Positions 10,197-20,952 of a stretch of 64,000 nt of DNA are shown piece by piece. Origin of the DNA: Bedellia somnulentella (Eukaryota; Arthropoda; Insecta; Lepidoptera; Bedelliidae); NCBI GenBank assembly GCA_963576735.1, contig OY755183.1:16759213-16823212 (forward strand), in the 5' to 3' direction. The translations under genes were made by a program, and so were the position numbers. How positions within the stretch are numbered: position 1 is the first letter of the stretch; every line of letters starts with the position of its first letter. The notes beneath the pieces are model-generated. The model was given only the letters and a program-made list of their open reading frames with translations, ran no database searches and was not told the DNA's origin.

Positions 10197-10433
10197 GTGA
10201 GTTATTTTTATTCGTATTCTTTAGTTAACTGTGATAGAGTACAGATACACCCGTTTAGAGCCCTTTAGCCCCGAGAGAGTTTAGTAAACACCAAGAACTC
10301 CTCCAATTTCGATGTCGGTTAATGAATGAATAGGTATCTCTTGCGTTGCGCACTTTATTTTATGCCACGTAAATGCATCGTTTCGAGGGTCTCTATTTGT
10401 TTTTAACTTTATTATCTTACGCTCATGAAGTAC

Positions 10434-10488
10434 ATACATTACATACATACTCACGCCGTTACTACCCTTTGGGGAGGCAGAGATGTAA
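10434..10488 (-). mobile_element. RTE 3'-end fragment
   Basis: 'acatacatactcacgccgtt...ggggaggcagag': only the tail and last codons of an RTE copy. Confidence 0.55.
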
Positions 10489-10576
10489 AGTAAAACAAAA
10501 ATAGCGGTAGCTGATTACTTAGGACGACATTTTTGTTATAATCATCGGTGTTAATTAATAGAGATAGATTTTTTAC

Positions 10577-10692
10577 ATACATATTCTCACGCCATTAGTT
10601 CCCATTGGGGTAGGCAGAGACTATCGATCGCCACTTCGTACGATCCTGGCAAACCTCTCTAGCTTTGTTTACATCCATCAATCTTTTTACTT
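10577..10692 (-). mobile_element. RTE 3' fragment
   Basis: Tail 'acatacatattctcacgcca' followed by the antisense of the '...WRSIVSAYPNGN' coding end and the 'DVNEAREVCQD' region. Confidence 0.85.
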
Positions 10693-10699
10693 GAAAATG

Positions 10700-10835
10700 T
10701 TTGAATTACACTACCCCATATTTAATACTGGATTGAAATACGAGGCGACTAAGACCACAGCCTCACCAGGCGCGGCGATAAGTTCAAAGAAAAATAAAAA
10801 ATAGTTGCGAAATTAAAAAAAAATTTGCATTGCTG
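10700..10835 (+). repeat. Direct repeat with 9781-9900, copy 2
   Basis: Diverged second copy, followed by unrelated sequence that includes 'ggctagtgtagataaccaca' (about 10953). Confidence 0.55.
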
Positions 10836-11112
10836 TCATAGTGCGGTTTATACGGTCACGAGCAAGTGTGCGCAAGACTAGATGGTCACATGACGCGCCC
10901 GCTGTTCTCTGTGTGTGGGTGAGACATTATACGGGTAGGAGTGTGTGCGCTAGGCTAGTGTAGATAACCACAGTTTTCCATCTGATGGAGAAAGTAAGTT
11001 TTTCTGCTAAAGCGGTTTTAATCTTTTTGTTTATTTCATATGGTGGATATTAAGCATTAAACTTTAATATACGAATTAATATTGAAGTAACAATCGCCGT
11101 CAAACTAACACG

Positions 11113-11113
<1 letters not shown>

Positions 11114-11158
<45 letters not shown>
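11114..11158. repeat. (TA)n microsatellite
   Basis: About 22 uninterrupted TA units. Confidence 0.98.
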
Positions 11159-11160
<2 letters not shown>

Positions 11161-11397
11161 TGCTGACATATTGTCAAGGTCGTACAAAGTGTCTATAAAG
11201 AATAACAATATGGTTACTAAAGATAGAATAATTAAAGTTAAAATTAACAAAAATAGAAAAATCAAACTTTTGTGCGAATCTTCGTGTTTGCAAAAATTAT
11301 TAATATGAGGTATTTCAAAGAGGTTCTTCTTATAACGGACCTATTCTTCGTATAACATGGTGATCTAAATGTATACCACAATTTATTAGAATTAATG

Positions 11398-11641
11398 CCG
11401 TGTAGTGTCGGCATAGAATAACACTAGCCCATTTCTTCCGGTGGGTGTACGTAATAGGCGACTAACGGTATTGGGGTTTTTAAGGGATTTTTGGGCGATG
11501 CTGTTGGAGACCCATCACCAAAAACCTTTATTTCACTATCTTTTCCCCACGCAACTTCCAAAAGTGACTGAGGAATTTCTGATTCCCTAGCTCTGGTTAC
11601 CCCTTCAAGGGATTCATAGCCGTGAGTATATGAATGTATGT
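11398..11641 (+). mobile_element. SINE-A full-length copy with 13-bp TSD
   Basis: ATTAGAATTAATG flanks it exactly at 11385-11397 and 11642-11654. Starts CCGTGTAGTGTCGG, ends TATGAATGTATGT. Confidence 0.97.
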
Positions 11642-11689
11642 ATTAGAATTAATGACATTTGTATAGTTAAGTAAGTATATTTATGTATA

Positions 11690-12062
11690 ACATACATACA
11701 TATACTTACGTCGTTAGTTTCTATGGGGGTAGGCAGATCCTAATGTAATTGGTAAGTTTGTGGTTAATTTTCATATTCGCAATTGATACAAACCTTTGTA
11801 CGATCCTGGCAAACCTCTAGCTTCGTTCACATCCATCAATCTTTTCATACATGCTCATTTATCTTCATAATTCGGACACCTGCCTTTTTGAGCATATTCT
11901 CTATTTGGTCCAATTGAGTCCTCGTCCTCTACTAACCTTAACTTTCCATTAGCTTTATAGATCTCTTTCACCAATTTACTATCATCCTTCCTCTCTAAGT
12001 GCCCGGACCATCCCAACATTCGTTTTTCTACCTTTTTTACATTACATCTTTCACACCGCACT
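11690..12062 (-). pseudogene. RTE C-terminal fragment
   Basis: Antisense copy of the RTE tail and C-terminal coding region. A 68-codon piece (11855-12061) retains 'MLGWSGHLERKDD', the counterpart of 'MLRWFGHIERMDD' in the 20953 copy, and is then altered. About 100 bp near 11737-11790 are unrelated or badly diverged. Confidence 0.8.
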
Positions 12063-12356
12063 TTTCACATAACAACATACATACATACATGTATAACACA
12101 CATGAAGAAAACCATTTATAAGCCCATGTTGGTATCAAGATAAGAATCACCTATTCGTAATAGTTACCTGAATAACTACGCATAGAGTACCCTAATTAAT
12201 TACTTCGATCGTGTGCGACTTCAATTAATTAACAATGCTTTTAATTGAAAGTAAACATGCTCAATAAACATCGGCTTATTGATTGATACGTTTTGATGAA
12301 AACAAACCACTTTGCAGAGTAAGAAAATAACACGAAACCTGTTTGATAAAATAAAA

Positions 12357-12604
12357 TACATACACACATATATAATTTACGGCTATTAATCACAAAAAGG
12401 GGTAGCCATAACTTTATAGCTAGAAACTCCTCAGCCACTTTTGGAAGTTGATAGGGGACAAGATGGTAGAAATCAAGTATCTTTAGTGATGGGTCTGCTA
12501 CGTTTTCGCCCAAAAACTACTTAAAAAGCAACATACCCATAGCTCTTACGACACCCGTGTGGGTAGAAAGGGTTAGTGCCATTCTAAGCCGGCACTACAC
12601 GGTA
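12357..12604 (-). mobile_element. SINE-A copy, diverged
   Basis: Full length from 'acatacacacatatataatt' to 'gccggcactacacgg'. Imperfect flanking 'ataaaat' on both sides may be the TSD. Confidence 0.85.
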
Positions 12605-13387
12605 GGTAATAAAATAACTGCAAATACTTTAAATAAAACTCTACATCCAATTACAATCTATTAAAATCAATGACACATTTGTTTTATTTGAAGAATAACG
12701 AACGAAACGAATGGTACGGGGACTTTGCCTTTGAGCCTGTATAATCTTCCTTCTGCCCCTCCCTCTTTGTTCAATCACTTCCTAAATATATCATTGTATA
12801 TGTCGCAGGAAAATCGTCAAACTCGTTAACTTATAAGTTTCCTAGTAAACTTGTAAGTTGCCGGAAATTCGTAAAACAGCATGCGAATTTACATCTTACC
12901 TTACCTGATAGTTTTTAGGAAACTTGAAAAATAACGGACTCACCTCAGGAAACATGTGGGGATCATTTTTGACAAGTTTCCTAGTTTGGAATTTAAAATT
13001 TAGGGAAGTTGTAAGCTTCCTTATGGATGCTAGTGAAATTGTTAATAGAACCAGTTACTACGCTGATTGGTTAAGAAGTGAGTTGAGTAAAGAAAAAGCA
13101 TGAATTTAAAGTAATGACGATGTTCTAGTTAATTGTTTTTCACATACATACTCATACATATCTATAAAGTTTAAAATTACTCGAACATTTTACCAATGTA
13201 CAGATGTTTTTTTAATGTTTTTTATAACGATTTTATCTATTTTTGTTTGATTGAAATAAATTACGAAATAAGCTATAACCATATATGGAGTAGGTTTCTT
13301 TCCTTTTTTCTCTGTTGCAGTATTTGTTTCTTCTTATTATTATTATTTTTTGCTTTATGTATTAGTTAGTATGTAGTAGATATAAGT
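12605..13387. other. Intergenic, unassigned
   Basis: Around 12815-13030 the motif 'gtttcctag(t)aaacttgtaag' and its complement recur several times, suggesting an old degenerate repeat. Otherwise nothing recognised. Confidence 0.4.
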
Positions 13388-13560
13388 TTGAGGTGTTGGC
13401 TGAAAACCAGCGTACTCAGCGTTTGTGTCCTGCGAGACTTGCACTGGGTACATTTTATGCTGAGCCAAGACCTTTTTGGTATCATTACATGTTGTATCTA
13501 ATTACTAAATACTGTTTATAATTTTGTTTTTAATACCAAATAAACATTTTACTTATTTAC
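13388..13560 (+). mobile_element. LINE 3'-UTR-like fragment
   Basis: Contains 'atgctgagcc' and an AATAAA-like 'aataaac' before a (TTAC)n tail. Related to the antisense piece at 53733-53965. Confidence 0.5.
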
Positions 13561-13570
13561 TTACTTACTT

Positions 13571-13640
13571 TCTCTGCCACTTTAGAAAGTTCAGTGGACA
13601 AAAGATAATAAAATAAAGGATTGTCGGCAATGCGTCTTTA
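13571..13640 (-). mobile_element. SINE-A internal fragment
   Basis: 'tctgccactttagaaagttc' and 'aaaataaaggattgtcggca' match the middle of the family. Confidence 0.6.
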
Positions 13641-13668
13641 TACAAAGCAAATTTATAAAATACTATTA

Positions 13669-13912
13669 CCGTGTAATGCCGGCTTTGAATATCACTACCC
13701 CTTCTAGCTACAAGTGTCGTAAGATACGACTAAAATGGTATGGGCCGTTTTAAGTTGTTTTTGAACAATGTGGTTGGAGATCCATCACCAAAGATACTTT
13801 TTGTCTACAATCTTGTCACCTAACAACTCCCAAATGTGGCTGAGGAGTTTCTAGCTCTAAAGCTCTGGCTATCCCTTTTTAGGATGTATGGCCGTGAGTA
13901 TATGTATGTATG
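13669..13912 (+). mobile_element. SINE-A copy, diverged
   Basis: From 'ccgtgtaatgccggct' to 'gccgtgagtatatgtatgta'. 'acaatgtggttggagatcc' keeps the B-box-like segment. Confidence 0.9.
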
Positions 13913-14079
13913 ATTTTATCACATGATACAGATATTAACATTCTAATTCTAGACAACAGCCCCCTCTAATTATATTCTCTGATTAAGATTGCAGTACCTT
14001 TAACTACCCCGTTTGACAAGCCGTAAGTCTTGCAATATCTCAGTTGGGTAGTAAATTGCAGGATTGAGTCAACCGATTA

Positions 14080-14260
14080 TCTGAAAATGAGGTTGATTCA
14101 ATGTTTTGTACAGCCCGTTCAGGCGTCAGTCCGGGTTACCTACTGTAGCGGTAGCAGTCATTGGTCTACCATCTCGTACTTTCAGAGCGTGGTGGATTAT
14201 GGCCAAATCACCCATACAGGGTTGGCTCGAGCTCCTTAGTGGGAACATATAAAAGCTATG
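14080..14260 (+). repeat. Diverged lepidopteran dispersed repeat
   Basis: 'gtccgggttacctactgtag' and 'cagagcgtggtggattatgg' resemble a common lepidopteran repeat whose usual form contains 'GTCGGTCCCGG' and 'AGCGTGGTGGATTA' (recalled). It gives rise to a spurious 69-codon frame. Confidence 0.45.
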
Positions 14261-14321
14261 AGTAAGTATATCTGGTGCAATGTCTGTCGACCTGGTGGCC
14301 ACTGCAGATCATTAGAGATTA

Positions 14322-14506
14322 AGAGTATGGGGCTTTTTAAGTGGTTTTTGGGCGATGCAGTTGAAGACCCATTGCCAAAGATATTTTATTTCTACCATGT
14401 TGTCACCTACCAACTTCCAATTCTTGCTGAGGAGTTTTTAGCTCTAAAGCTCTTTCTACCCCTTTTTGGGATTTATGGCCGTGAGTATATGTATATATGT
14501 ATGTAA
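14322..14506 (+). mobile_element. SINE-A copy, 5' truncated
   Basis: Starts within the body ('ggggctttttaagtggtttt') and keeps the complete 3' end and tail. Confidence 0.88.
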
Positions 14507-14588
14507 TGCATTCACTGGTATCATTATTATATTGTAACTGTATTAAGCCGTGCTCTGTATAGGGTTGAATAGCAGTTACATACAAATT

Positions 14589-14762
14589 ATTTTGGTGTCT
14601 TTAGGTAATTGTTGGGTGTTGTGGCTGGACACTTGTCACCAACTATCTTTATTCAACACTCTTTTTTCCACGAAACTTCCAAAAGCAAATGAGGAATTTC
14701 TGTTTCTGTAGGTCTTTCTACACCGTTTTGTGATTTATAACCTTGATTATACTTATATAATT
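14589..14762 (+). mobile_element. SINE-A copy, degenerate
   Basis: 'ttgggtgttgtggctggaca' to 'gtgatttataaccttgatta' aligns with the 3' two thirds; the tail has decayed. Confidence 0.65.
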
Positions 14763-14902
14763 ATTTAATGAAATGCTAACATGAAAATTACATCTAGAAC
14801 TAGCGATCTATGGACAGAGGTGGCATCACACTTAAGAATACACTTCCATATTACTTCCGCATTTTATAATAAGTGATGATCTTATAAATTCACTTCCATT
14901 TT

Positions 14903-14996
14903 AATTAAAACAACTATTGATTTTCGGATATTTTAATCGCCGTGTTCTTTCATGGTTTATGGTTTAAATATCCGAATATCAATAGTTGTTTTAATT
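14903..14996. repeat. Foldback element, short copy
   Basis: Two ~35-bp arms of the 8835 family around a 24-bp centre, with the shared right flank to about 15030. Both arms carry 'aattaaaacaactattga', differing from the 'aattgaaacaac' of the 8835 arms. Confidence 0.85.
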
Positions 14997-15060
14997 ATAA
15001 TTTGAAAATCTTAGAAAATACTATCACTTCCATTTTTTGTCTACTGTTTGCTGTATACGA

Positions 15061-15192
15061 CCGATTTCTGAATTGAGTATTCCAGCTGAGAACAACTTAA
15101 GTATCGTTCTGTCGCATTGAAATCTTAACAACTGAATGTGACAAAACGATACTTAAGTCGTTCTCAGCTTGAATACTCAATTCAGAAATCGG
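15061..15192. repeat. Hairpin with 53-bp arms
   Basis: Arms 15061-15113 and 15140-15192 are reverse complements with three mismatches around a 26-bp loop. No coding content. Confidence 0.9.
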
Positions 15193-16477
15193 GCGATAGT
15201 CCGGTCATGTTGTTAAATTAAGTAGGAATCTCAGACTTTGAGGTACCGAGTTTTCTTTTGACATCCTCATTGTCTCAAAACCAACATATTGTAAGGTATC
15301 CGCATCTGTCAAAAAAGATGGTAACAAAATCGTCTTTGTTTACTTTGTTTTAGCAAATATTTTATACGTTATTTGTATTTATTATCAGTTTTTTAAGTTT
15401 TCGAGAGAGCAGTGAGCGCGCGATGGGTAAATAGAATACATACATATAAAAGTGTATCTATAAGTTATTTATAAGTAAAGAACTATAGTAACGTAATAAA
15501 AATGTTCTTATTATTACCCCGTATTGATAAATCAACAAGCAAACGCTGGGAAAATCCAGAGAATCCGGTATGCAGATTTTTTTTGGTATTTATTAAATAT
15601 TTTTATTCGATAGCAAACTATTACTAATTGCAAAACATTTCACGAATTAGTCATCTTAAATGATCTTATTACGATATTATATTAAATAAACCTATGATTT
15701 TCGATATTTTATTATTTAACTGCATAAACGAATGTCTTTGAAATAACATTGAAGGTCTAACACTGCTACAGTTTTTTGATAAAATAAAGGTCATCATAGC
15801 TTTATTTGATTTAATTTCAAGAAAATATTGTTTAAGAACCTTTTATCACGAAATGGTTTTGTAATCGACATCACATTTATAAAACTTTGCATACCGAATT
15901 GTATAGTTTAAAAAAAATATTGCTATTTATAATAACATATTTTTTTTATAATTTAACTAGTCATTTAAATTACATCCTGCTCTCATACCATATCTACATA
16001 ATATGTTCACCAAAAATCTACTTACCATCACCATCATCACCTCACTACCACCAACAACCAACCACCAAGCACCACCAAGGCAGGGCTGCCAGCTCATTGG
16101 TAAATATCTTGAGTATAGTAGTTTTGTTAGATATATAAACTTGTAACAAAAAACAAAACATAAATAGATAAGCCAAATAATATGGGAAAGTTTAATATTT
16201 TTTTATTAAATAATCCTAAAAAAAACATATATAAAAAATAATATATAAAAATATATAAAAATCTCATTATATTTAAAATAAGGTATGAAATGGTATTGAT
16301 AATAAACTGTTTAGTGTTGGCTAAATACTTAGAACTAGCACTAACCTAATTCTTCCCAAGGATATTTTACAAACAACAAGTGAAAACTGTATTAAATTAC
16401 TGTTGGATATGCTTGTTGTTATCGAAGGATACTGAAAAACTTTGGTTAAAAAGATTTATCATACTTACTTTATAAAA
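15193..16477. other. Intergenic, AT-rich
   Basis: No recognised gene. A short CA/CC-rich stretch near 16020-16080 ('accatcaccatcatcacctc') creates an 83-codon frame I judge spurious. Confidence 0.5.
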
Positions 16478-16665
16478 GCTGTGTCGAATCTTAGAATAGC
16501 ACTAACCCATTTCTTATAGCTTTACAGTGTTTTTAAATTTTTGTTGGGCCCTTCACTAATCATACCTTACTTTTACTGTTAGTGTCTCCACTCAATTTCC
16601 AAAGTGACTAATTAATTTCCAAATCCAACGCTTTGGCTACCCTTTGCCGAGCCGTGAGTAATGTA
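16478..16665 (+). mobile_element. SINE-A copy, degenerate
   Basis: 5' 'gtgtcgaatcttagaatagc' and 3' 'gccgagccgtgagtaatgta' are recognisable; the middle is badly diverged. Confidence 0.7.
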
Positions 16666-16847
16666 GGAATCATATTTTATCTTATGGTGAAAACAAATGA
16701 TAATTAAAGAAAATAACTAATTATTATCAAATTTTGATATTAATACTTATAAAGCGGCATATATTCTTAATTAGATATAGTACAAGAAAAACTAATTGGA
16801 TATTTAGAAAAAATATACTGGTCACATTCAATATGTTTTCTCTTTCA

Positions 16848-16913
16848 CGCTTCATTCGCTCACTCGCTCGCTCAACGCTCAAATCAAAACAAAACGTTCA
16901 GTAAATTTTTAAC
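16848..16913 (+). promoter_or_regulatory. Possible transcription start with non-coding exon
   Basis: A pyrimidine-rich run of 'ctcg/ctca' units leads to an initiator-like 'gttcagt' (about 16899) and, just downstream, a consensus donor 'ACG|GTGAGTG' (16914). It could be a distant 5' exon of the GPCR gene 7 kb downstream; this is inference only. Confidence 0.2.
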
Positions 16914-17202
16914 GGTGAGTGTAGAAGGGTGTGCGTTTTGTTTACAATAACTTTATTCATATCATCGGAAATACGTTCTTTTGGGTGTATTAAAATCGAT
17001 AAAAAGGATATAAACATTTCTTGGTAAGTTGAAAGTATATTATAAGTACCTAAATATACAAATTATTTACTCGTAGTAAGTTATAAACTAATTTTCTTGT
17101 AAAAGTTTTGTTTTTTAATGCAAATGGTTTCAATTCAAATTATTTAAGTTCGTATATATCAGTTATTTATTATGCATATATCAATTAATTATTCTGGTAC
17201 TT

Positions 17203-17250
17203 TTGGGTGATAAGACCGCCATTTGTTCTTTATTTTTATAAAACTGTTAA
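17203..17250 (+). mobile_element. LINE 3'-end fragment
   Basis: 'gtgataagaccgccatttgt' matches the LINE end at 54157-54300. Confidence 0.5.
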
Positions 17251-17318
17251 ATGTAAAATATGTCAAAACTGTTTTTGGAATTGAATATGAATATATGACA
17301 ACAAGATGGAACATTGTA

Positions 17319-17563
17319 CATACAATACATATACTCACGGCTATAATTCCCTAGAAGGGGTAGCCAGAGCCAAGTAATTATAAATTCCTCAGCCACTTTT
17401 GGATGTAGAGGGGGGAAAAGGCGGTAAAATAAAGGTTGTTGGTGATGGGTCTCCAACCGCATCGCCCAAAAATCCAATAAAAAGCCCCAATACCCTTAGT
17501 CGCCTCTCACGACACCCGTGGGTAGAAAGGGGTAGCGACATTCTAAACCGGCACTACACGGCA
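17319..17563 (-). mobile_element. SINE-A full-length, subfamily 1, 13-bp TSD
   Basis: ATGGAACATTGTA at 17306-17318 and 17564-17576. Contains 'acacccgtgggtagaaagg' and 'ccaataaaaagcccc'. Confidence 0.97.
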
Positions 17564-17739
17564 ATGGAACATTGTAATTTTTTTAAATCAAGACATTCAA
17601 TATATAATAAAGAAACATATAAAAACAATTAAATTTACTCGCCATTAATATATAAAATAAATTGGTGAAAACTCACAGTAATAATTATTTTAATATCTAG
17701 TATACGTAATTGACTTTACGTGGATTCTTATACGTACAT

Positions 17740-17830
17740 GTCTTACTCTATTAGTTTCCATTGGGGTAGGCAGAGACTTTCGGTCACTTATAAAAAACTT
17801 TATCGGCCTCTCCCTATCTATTGCTTGGGA
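17740..17830 (-). mobile_element. RTE 3'-end fragment
   Basis: 'attagtttccattggggtag' and 'gcagagactttcggtcactt' are the antisense of the terminal codons; the rest is diverged. Confidence 0.65.
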
Positions 17831-17935
17831 ACACCAAACTCACGGCTATATGAATATAGGACTGTTGAAAAATAGAAACGGCATATACAACCAAACAGAA
17901 AATCTACTTTAGAAATCGATTGACTCTATTAATGG

Positions 17936-18012
17936 AGTACTCACGTAACATACATACAAAAAAAACATACAATCGAATTGAGTACCTCCATATTTGAAGT
18001 CGGTCGAAAATA
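17936..18012. repeat. Lepidopteran dispersed repeat end
   Basis: 'acatacaatcgaattgagta' followed by 'cctc' and 'gaagtcggt'. The same motif is at 22215-22262 and 50758-50797. I recall it as very common in Lepidoptera; its parent element is unidentified here. Confidence 0.6.
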
Positions 18013-18144
18013 GGTAACCAGAGAGTCGTACAACAGAGAGGAGAAAATGTCACATGTAATGTAACATAATGTCTTTAGAAAACCATAGTTTTTTCCTGCT
18101 TATTTTACTCACGTGATAGAGTAAGAGCTATTACGTCGTACGTA

Positions 18145-18300
18145 GTATAATTAATAAATAAAGGAAAGAAAAATTTCGACACAGGCGGGGATCGAACCCG
18201 CGACCTTCGGGTATACTCCCCCGTCGCTCTGCCGATTGAGCTACCGTGTCAATGGCTGCCAGGGCGAAATTCTTCTATCCTTTATTTCTTTTACACGTTT
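18145..18300 (-). mobile_element. SINE-C copy with tRNA-like core
   Basis: The tRNA-like core at 18178-18250 (-) has a matched 7-bp acceptor stem (GACACGG/CTGTGTC), a D-arm and GGTTCGATCC, but an 8-base anticodon loop. Outside the core, both sides carry inverted versions of 'ggaaagaaaaatttcg', as in the 37390 copy. This marks it as a retroposon rather than a working tRNA gene. Confidence 0.75.
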
Positions 18301-19376
18301 AAGTAGTGTTTGCGTTTCCTAGCTCCGAATTTTTACTAATTCGGAAGGCCATTTGTCTACCTTTTCAGATAGAATGCAAATGTTGAAAACGACTTAAATA
18401 AGTATTTAATTAATATTAGACATCGACATAATGTCGTTTACCGTACGGTGTTCTTAATATTCAAGGGTAGGTACGTATCTTTCAAAATCCCTTCACGTTA
18501 AAGCCATCATAATAACTAAGAAAAAAAACTCCTCCATTAAGTAAAAGTTACGATGCGACGAATGCATCTTGACTAGCTACGGTTCCATATAATTTATGTA
18601 TTTAGGTTGTTTTGTAATTTTCGAAGGATTTTCTCATAACTAGCGCCAATGGAGAATCATGAACATTAGGATAAAAAACAAATAAATACAGGATAAGGCT
18701 CAGGAATACAAGTTTATAGTTCAACAAACTTAAATCTCAAGGTCTCTAAAATGGTCACGGTTTACTTGCGACAGAGAATAGTACCAATGCCATTGCCACA
18801 TAATCATGATACCATCGGTTGTAAGAAGACACTAACCCTAATATAGTCTTTATTCTCATTAGAATAAAGACTAGAATTATCATTGAAACTAGTTGCATTG
18901 TTTGCCGCCCCTTTTCGAAAAAGGAAGAACATTTTTTTTAATATAGCGCGTGTGCCAGTACGCGTGGATCAGACAGATGGAGGTAATCGCACACCTGTCC
19001 AATGAGTTTTAGAGCAAAAACGTACGATGTATCGGAACTGTATGTTGAACTTCCGGCATAGTTTTTTTTACCTACATTTTGGGGAGTTTTGTCCGGTCAT
19101 TTGGAAGAAAGTCGCAGTTGCTTGCGTCAACATCAAATAAGCCATGAGCAGAATTCGTTTTTTAAAATTAAAATATCACATAAATCAAGTAATCTTTATT
19201 AGTGGCCTTAAACCTAAACTTCTAGGACCTGGAGGACTTTAGTAAATACCACATTTAATTGCCATGTCCAACAAAATATATTTTTTGTTCTAGACTAACA
19301 TGAAACATAGTCATGGCTATAAATCAAAGTAGGGTAAACAAATTATCATTGAAAGAAATTAAAAGAATAAGACGTG
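18301..19376. other. Intergenic, unassigned
   Basis: No gene recognised. A GC-richer patch lies at 18950-19060. Confidence 0.5.
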
Positions 19377-19588
19377 AATTGTCGGCTTAGAATGACACTA
19401 CCCCTTTCTACGCAAGGGTGAACTTTTTAAAGTGGTTTTTGGACGATAAGGTTGGAACATCAACCAACGATCGTTTTATTGCTACCAATTTCTGTGTGAG
19501 AAGAGAATGTGGCTGAAAAATCTCCAGCTTTTAAAGTTCTGGCCACCGCTTTTTCCGATTTATGGCCGTGAGTATATGTATGTATGAA
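19377..19588 (+). mobile_element. SINE-A copy, diverged
   Basis: 'ttgtcggcttagaatgacac' to 'gccgtgagtatatgtatgta'. About 40 bp of the 5' third are deleted. Confidence 0.88.
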
Positions 19589-19829
19589 AGAAAAAAACGC
19601 ATCAAACGGTCGCATAAGGGATCTTCGGTGAAGGATTTCGTGATCATATCTTAATCACTTAAATATTATAATTCCCATATTGTCCCCCATACACGGGAAT
19701 AGATGAGGTAAATTCTAAGCTGAGATTAGATAGAACTTTCCGGTAGACCACCGCACACCTCGTGGATACTCTTGCATATTTATTAATAAATTAACTACTA
19801 ATATGCATTCATAAAAGAATTGTATGTAA

Positions 19830-19915
19830 GTGGGAGGAGCTTATTCTTGGATCTACTGAACCGATTTAGAAAATTCTTTCACTATTAGATTCGTTCATTA
19901 TTCCAGAGTGTCGTA
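19830..19915 (+). mobile_element. Helitron 5'-region-like fragment
   Basis: 'actgaaccgatttagaaaat' and 'ttctttcactattag' resemble the subterminal 5' segment of the Helitron at 26858, with similar spacing. Confidence 0.4.
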
Positions 19916-19984
19916 ATTATAAGGATAGTGACCTATAGTATTTATAGATATAAGGATTGTTGAGTATACTTAAATAGAGGTATT

Positions 19985-20093
19985 TAGAGCTTCAGAGCTA
20001 GAAACTCGTCAACCACATTTCGAAGTTAATAGGGGACGAGATGTTAGAAATAAAGTATCGTTGGTGGTAGGTCTCCCACCTCGTCGCCCAAAA
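19985..20093 (-). mobile_element. SINE-A fragment, degenerate
   Basis: 'ctagaaactcgtcaaccaca' to 'cgtcgcccaaaaac'; both ends missing. It directly precedes the next SINE-A copy. Confidence 0.65.
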
Positions 20094-20107
20094 ACAAGGC
20101 AACAATA

Positions 20108-20321
20108 ACATACATACATACATATACTCACGGCTATAAATCCCTAAAAGGGGTAGCCAGCCAGAGCTAAGGAATTAGGAATTCCTCAGCCACTTTTGGA
20201 AATCTCAGTGGGGAAAAGATGGTAAAATAAGGGTTATTGATGATGGGGTCTCCAATCGCATCGCGCAAAAATCCCTTAGATGCCCCAATACCTTTAGTCG
20301 CCTCTTACGTACACCCACCGG
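20108..20321 (-). mobile_element. SINE-A copy, 5' truncated
   Basis: Complete tail and body but stops at 'gtacacccaccgg'. A duplicated 'agcc' ('gtagccagccagagc') is private to this copy. Confidence 0.92.
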
Positions 20322-20699
20322 ATTGTTAGAAATATATAGAAACAGCTTTGAATTTCCAAGTAAAGCTAATCAAAACCACTTATCTGAAATAATATCGCTG
20401 TTCTGATCCGTGTACAGATTACAAAGACACGATTCAATCCCAAAAAATCTAGGCCATCCAACGATATGTTCCACGTAACAAATTAACGAGTATTAACATC
20501 ACAGACATACCGCTAATTAAAAAGATACCGGGTAATATGCTGCAGCGCATATTGAGCGCGAATGCAAGTTATGAATGGTTGTGTTGTTCGGCCTAATCGG
20601 TTTAAAAATGTGTTTGGGAGCGCTTGTCTGGTTTAAGAATTATTTATACTAATTAATATAATTATTCAGTGTAATTCCAGTTAAAAAATAGACAAATTA

Positions 20700-20941
20700 T
20701 ACATACATATACTCACGGCTATAAATCCCTTGAAAGGGTAGCCAAAGCTAGGGAATTTGAAATTCCTCAGCCACTTTTGGAAGTTGCGTGGGGAAAAGAT
20801 GGTGAAATAAAGGTTATTGGTGATGGGTCTCCAACCGCATCGCCCAAAACTCCCTTAAAATACCCAATACCGTTAGTCGCCTCTTACGTACACCCACCGA
20901 AAGAAATGGGGTAGCGCTATTCTAAGCCGACACTACACAGC
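20700..20941 (-). mobile_element. SINE-A full-length, subfamily 2
   Basis: From the tail at 20701 to 'gacactacacagc'. Flanked by ACAAATTA at about 20692 and 20945. Its right edge became the target of the RTE insertion at 20953. Confidence 0.93.
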
Positions 20942-20952
20942 TAAACAAATTA

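Noticed and set aside
11114..11158. (TA)n run as a regulatory element
   Set aside because: Simple microsatellite.
15887..16138. 83-codon frame with a hydrophobic start
   Set aside because: AT-rich and CA-rich low-complexity sequence; no splice or promoter context.
17399..17632. 77-codon open frame, and similar frames at 26276-26473, 28185-28373, 39137-39334 and 43747-43941
   Set aside because: They read through SINE-A sequence; the same 'SPTASPKNPIKSPNTLS'-type peptide recurs only because the SINE recurs.
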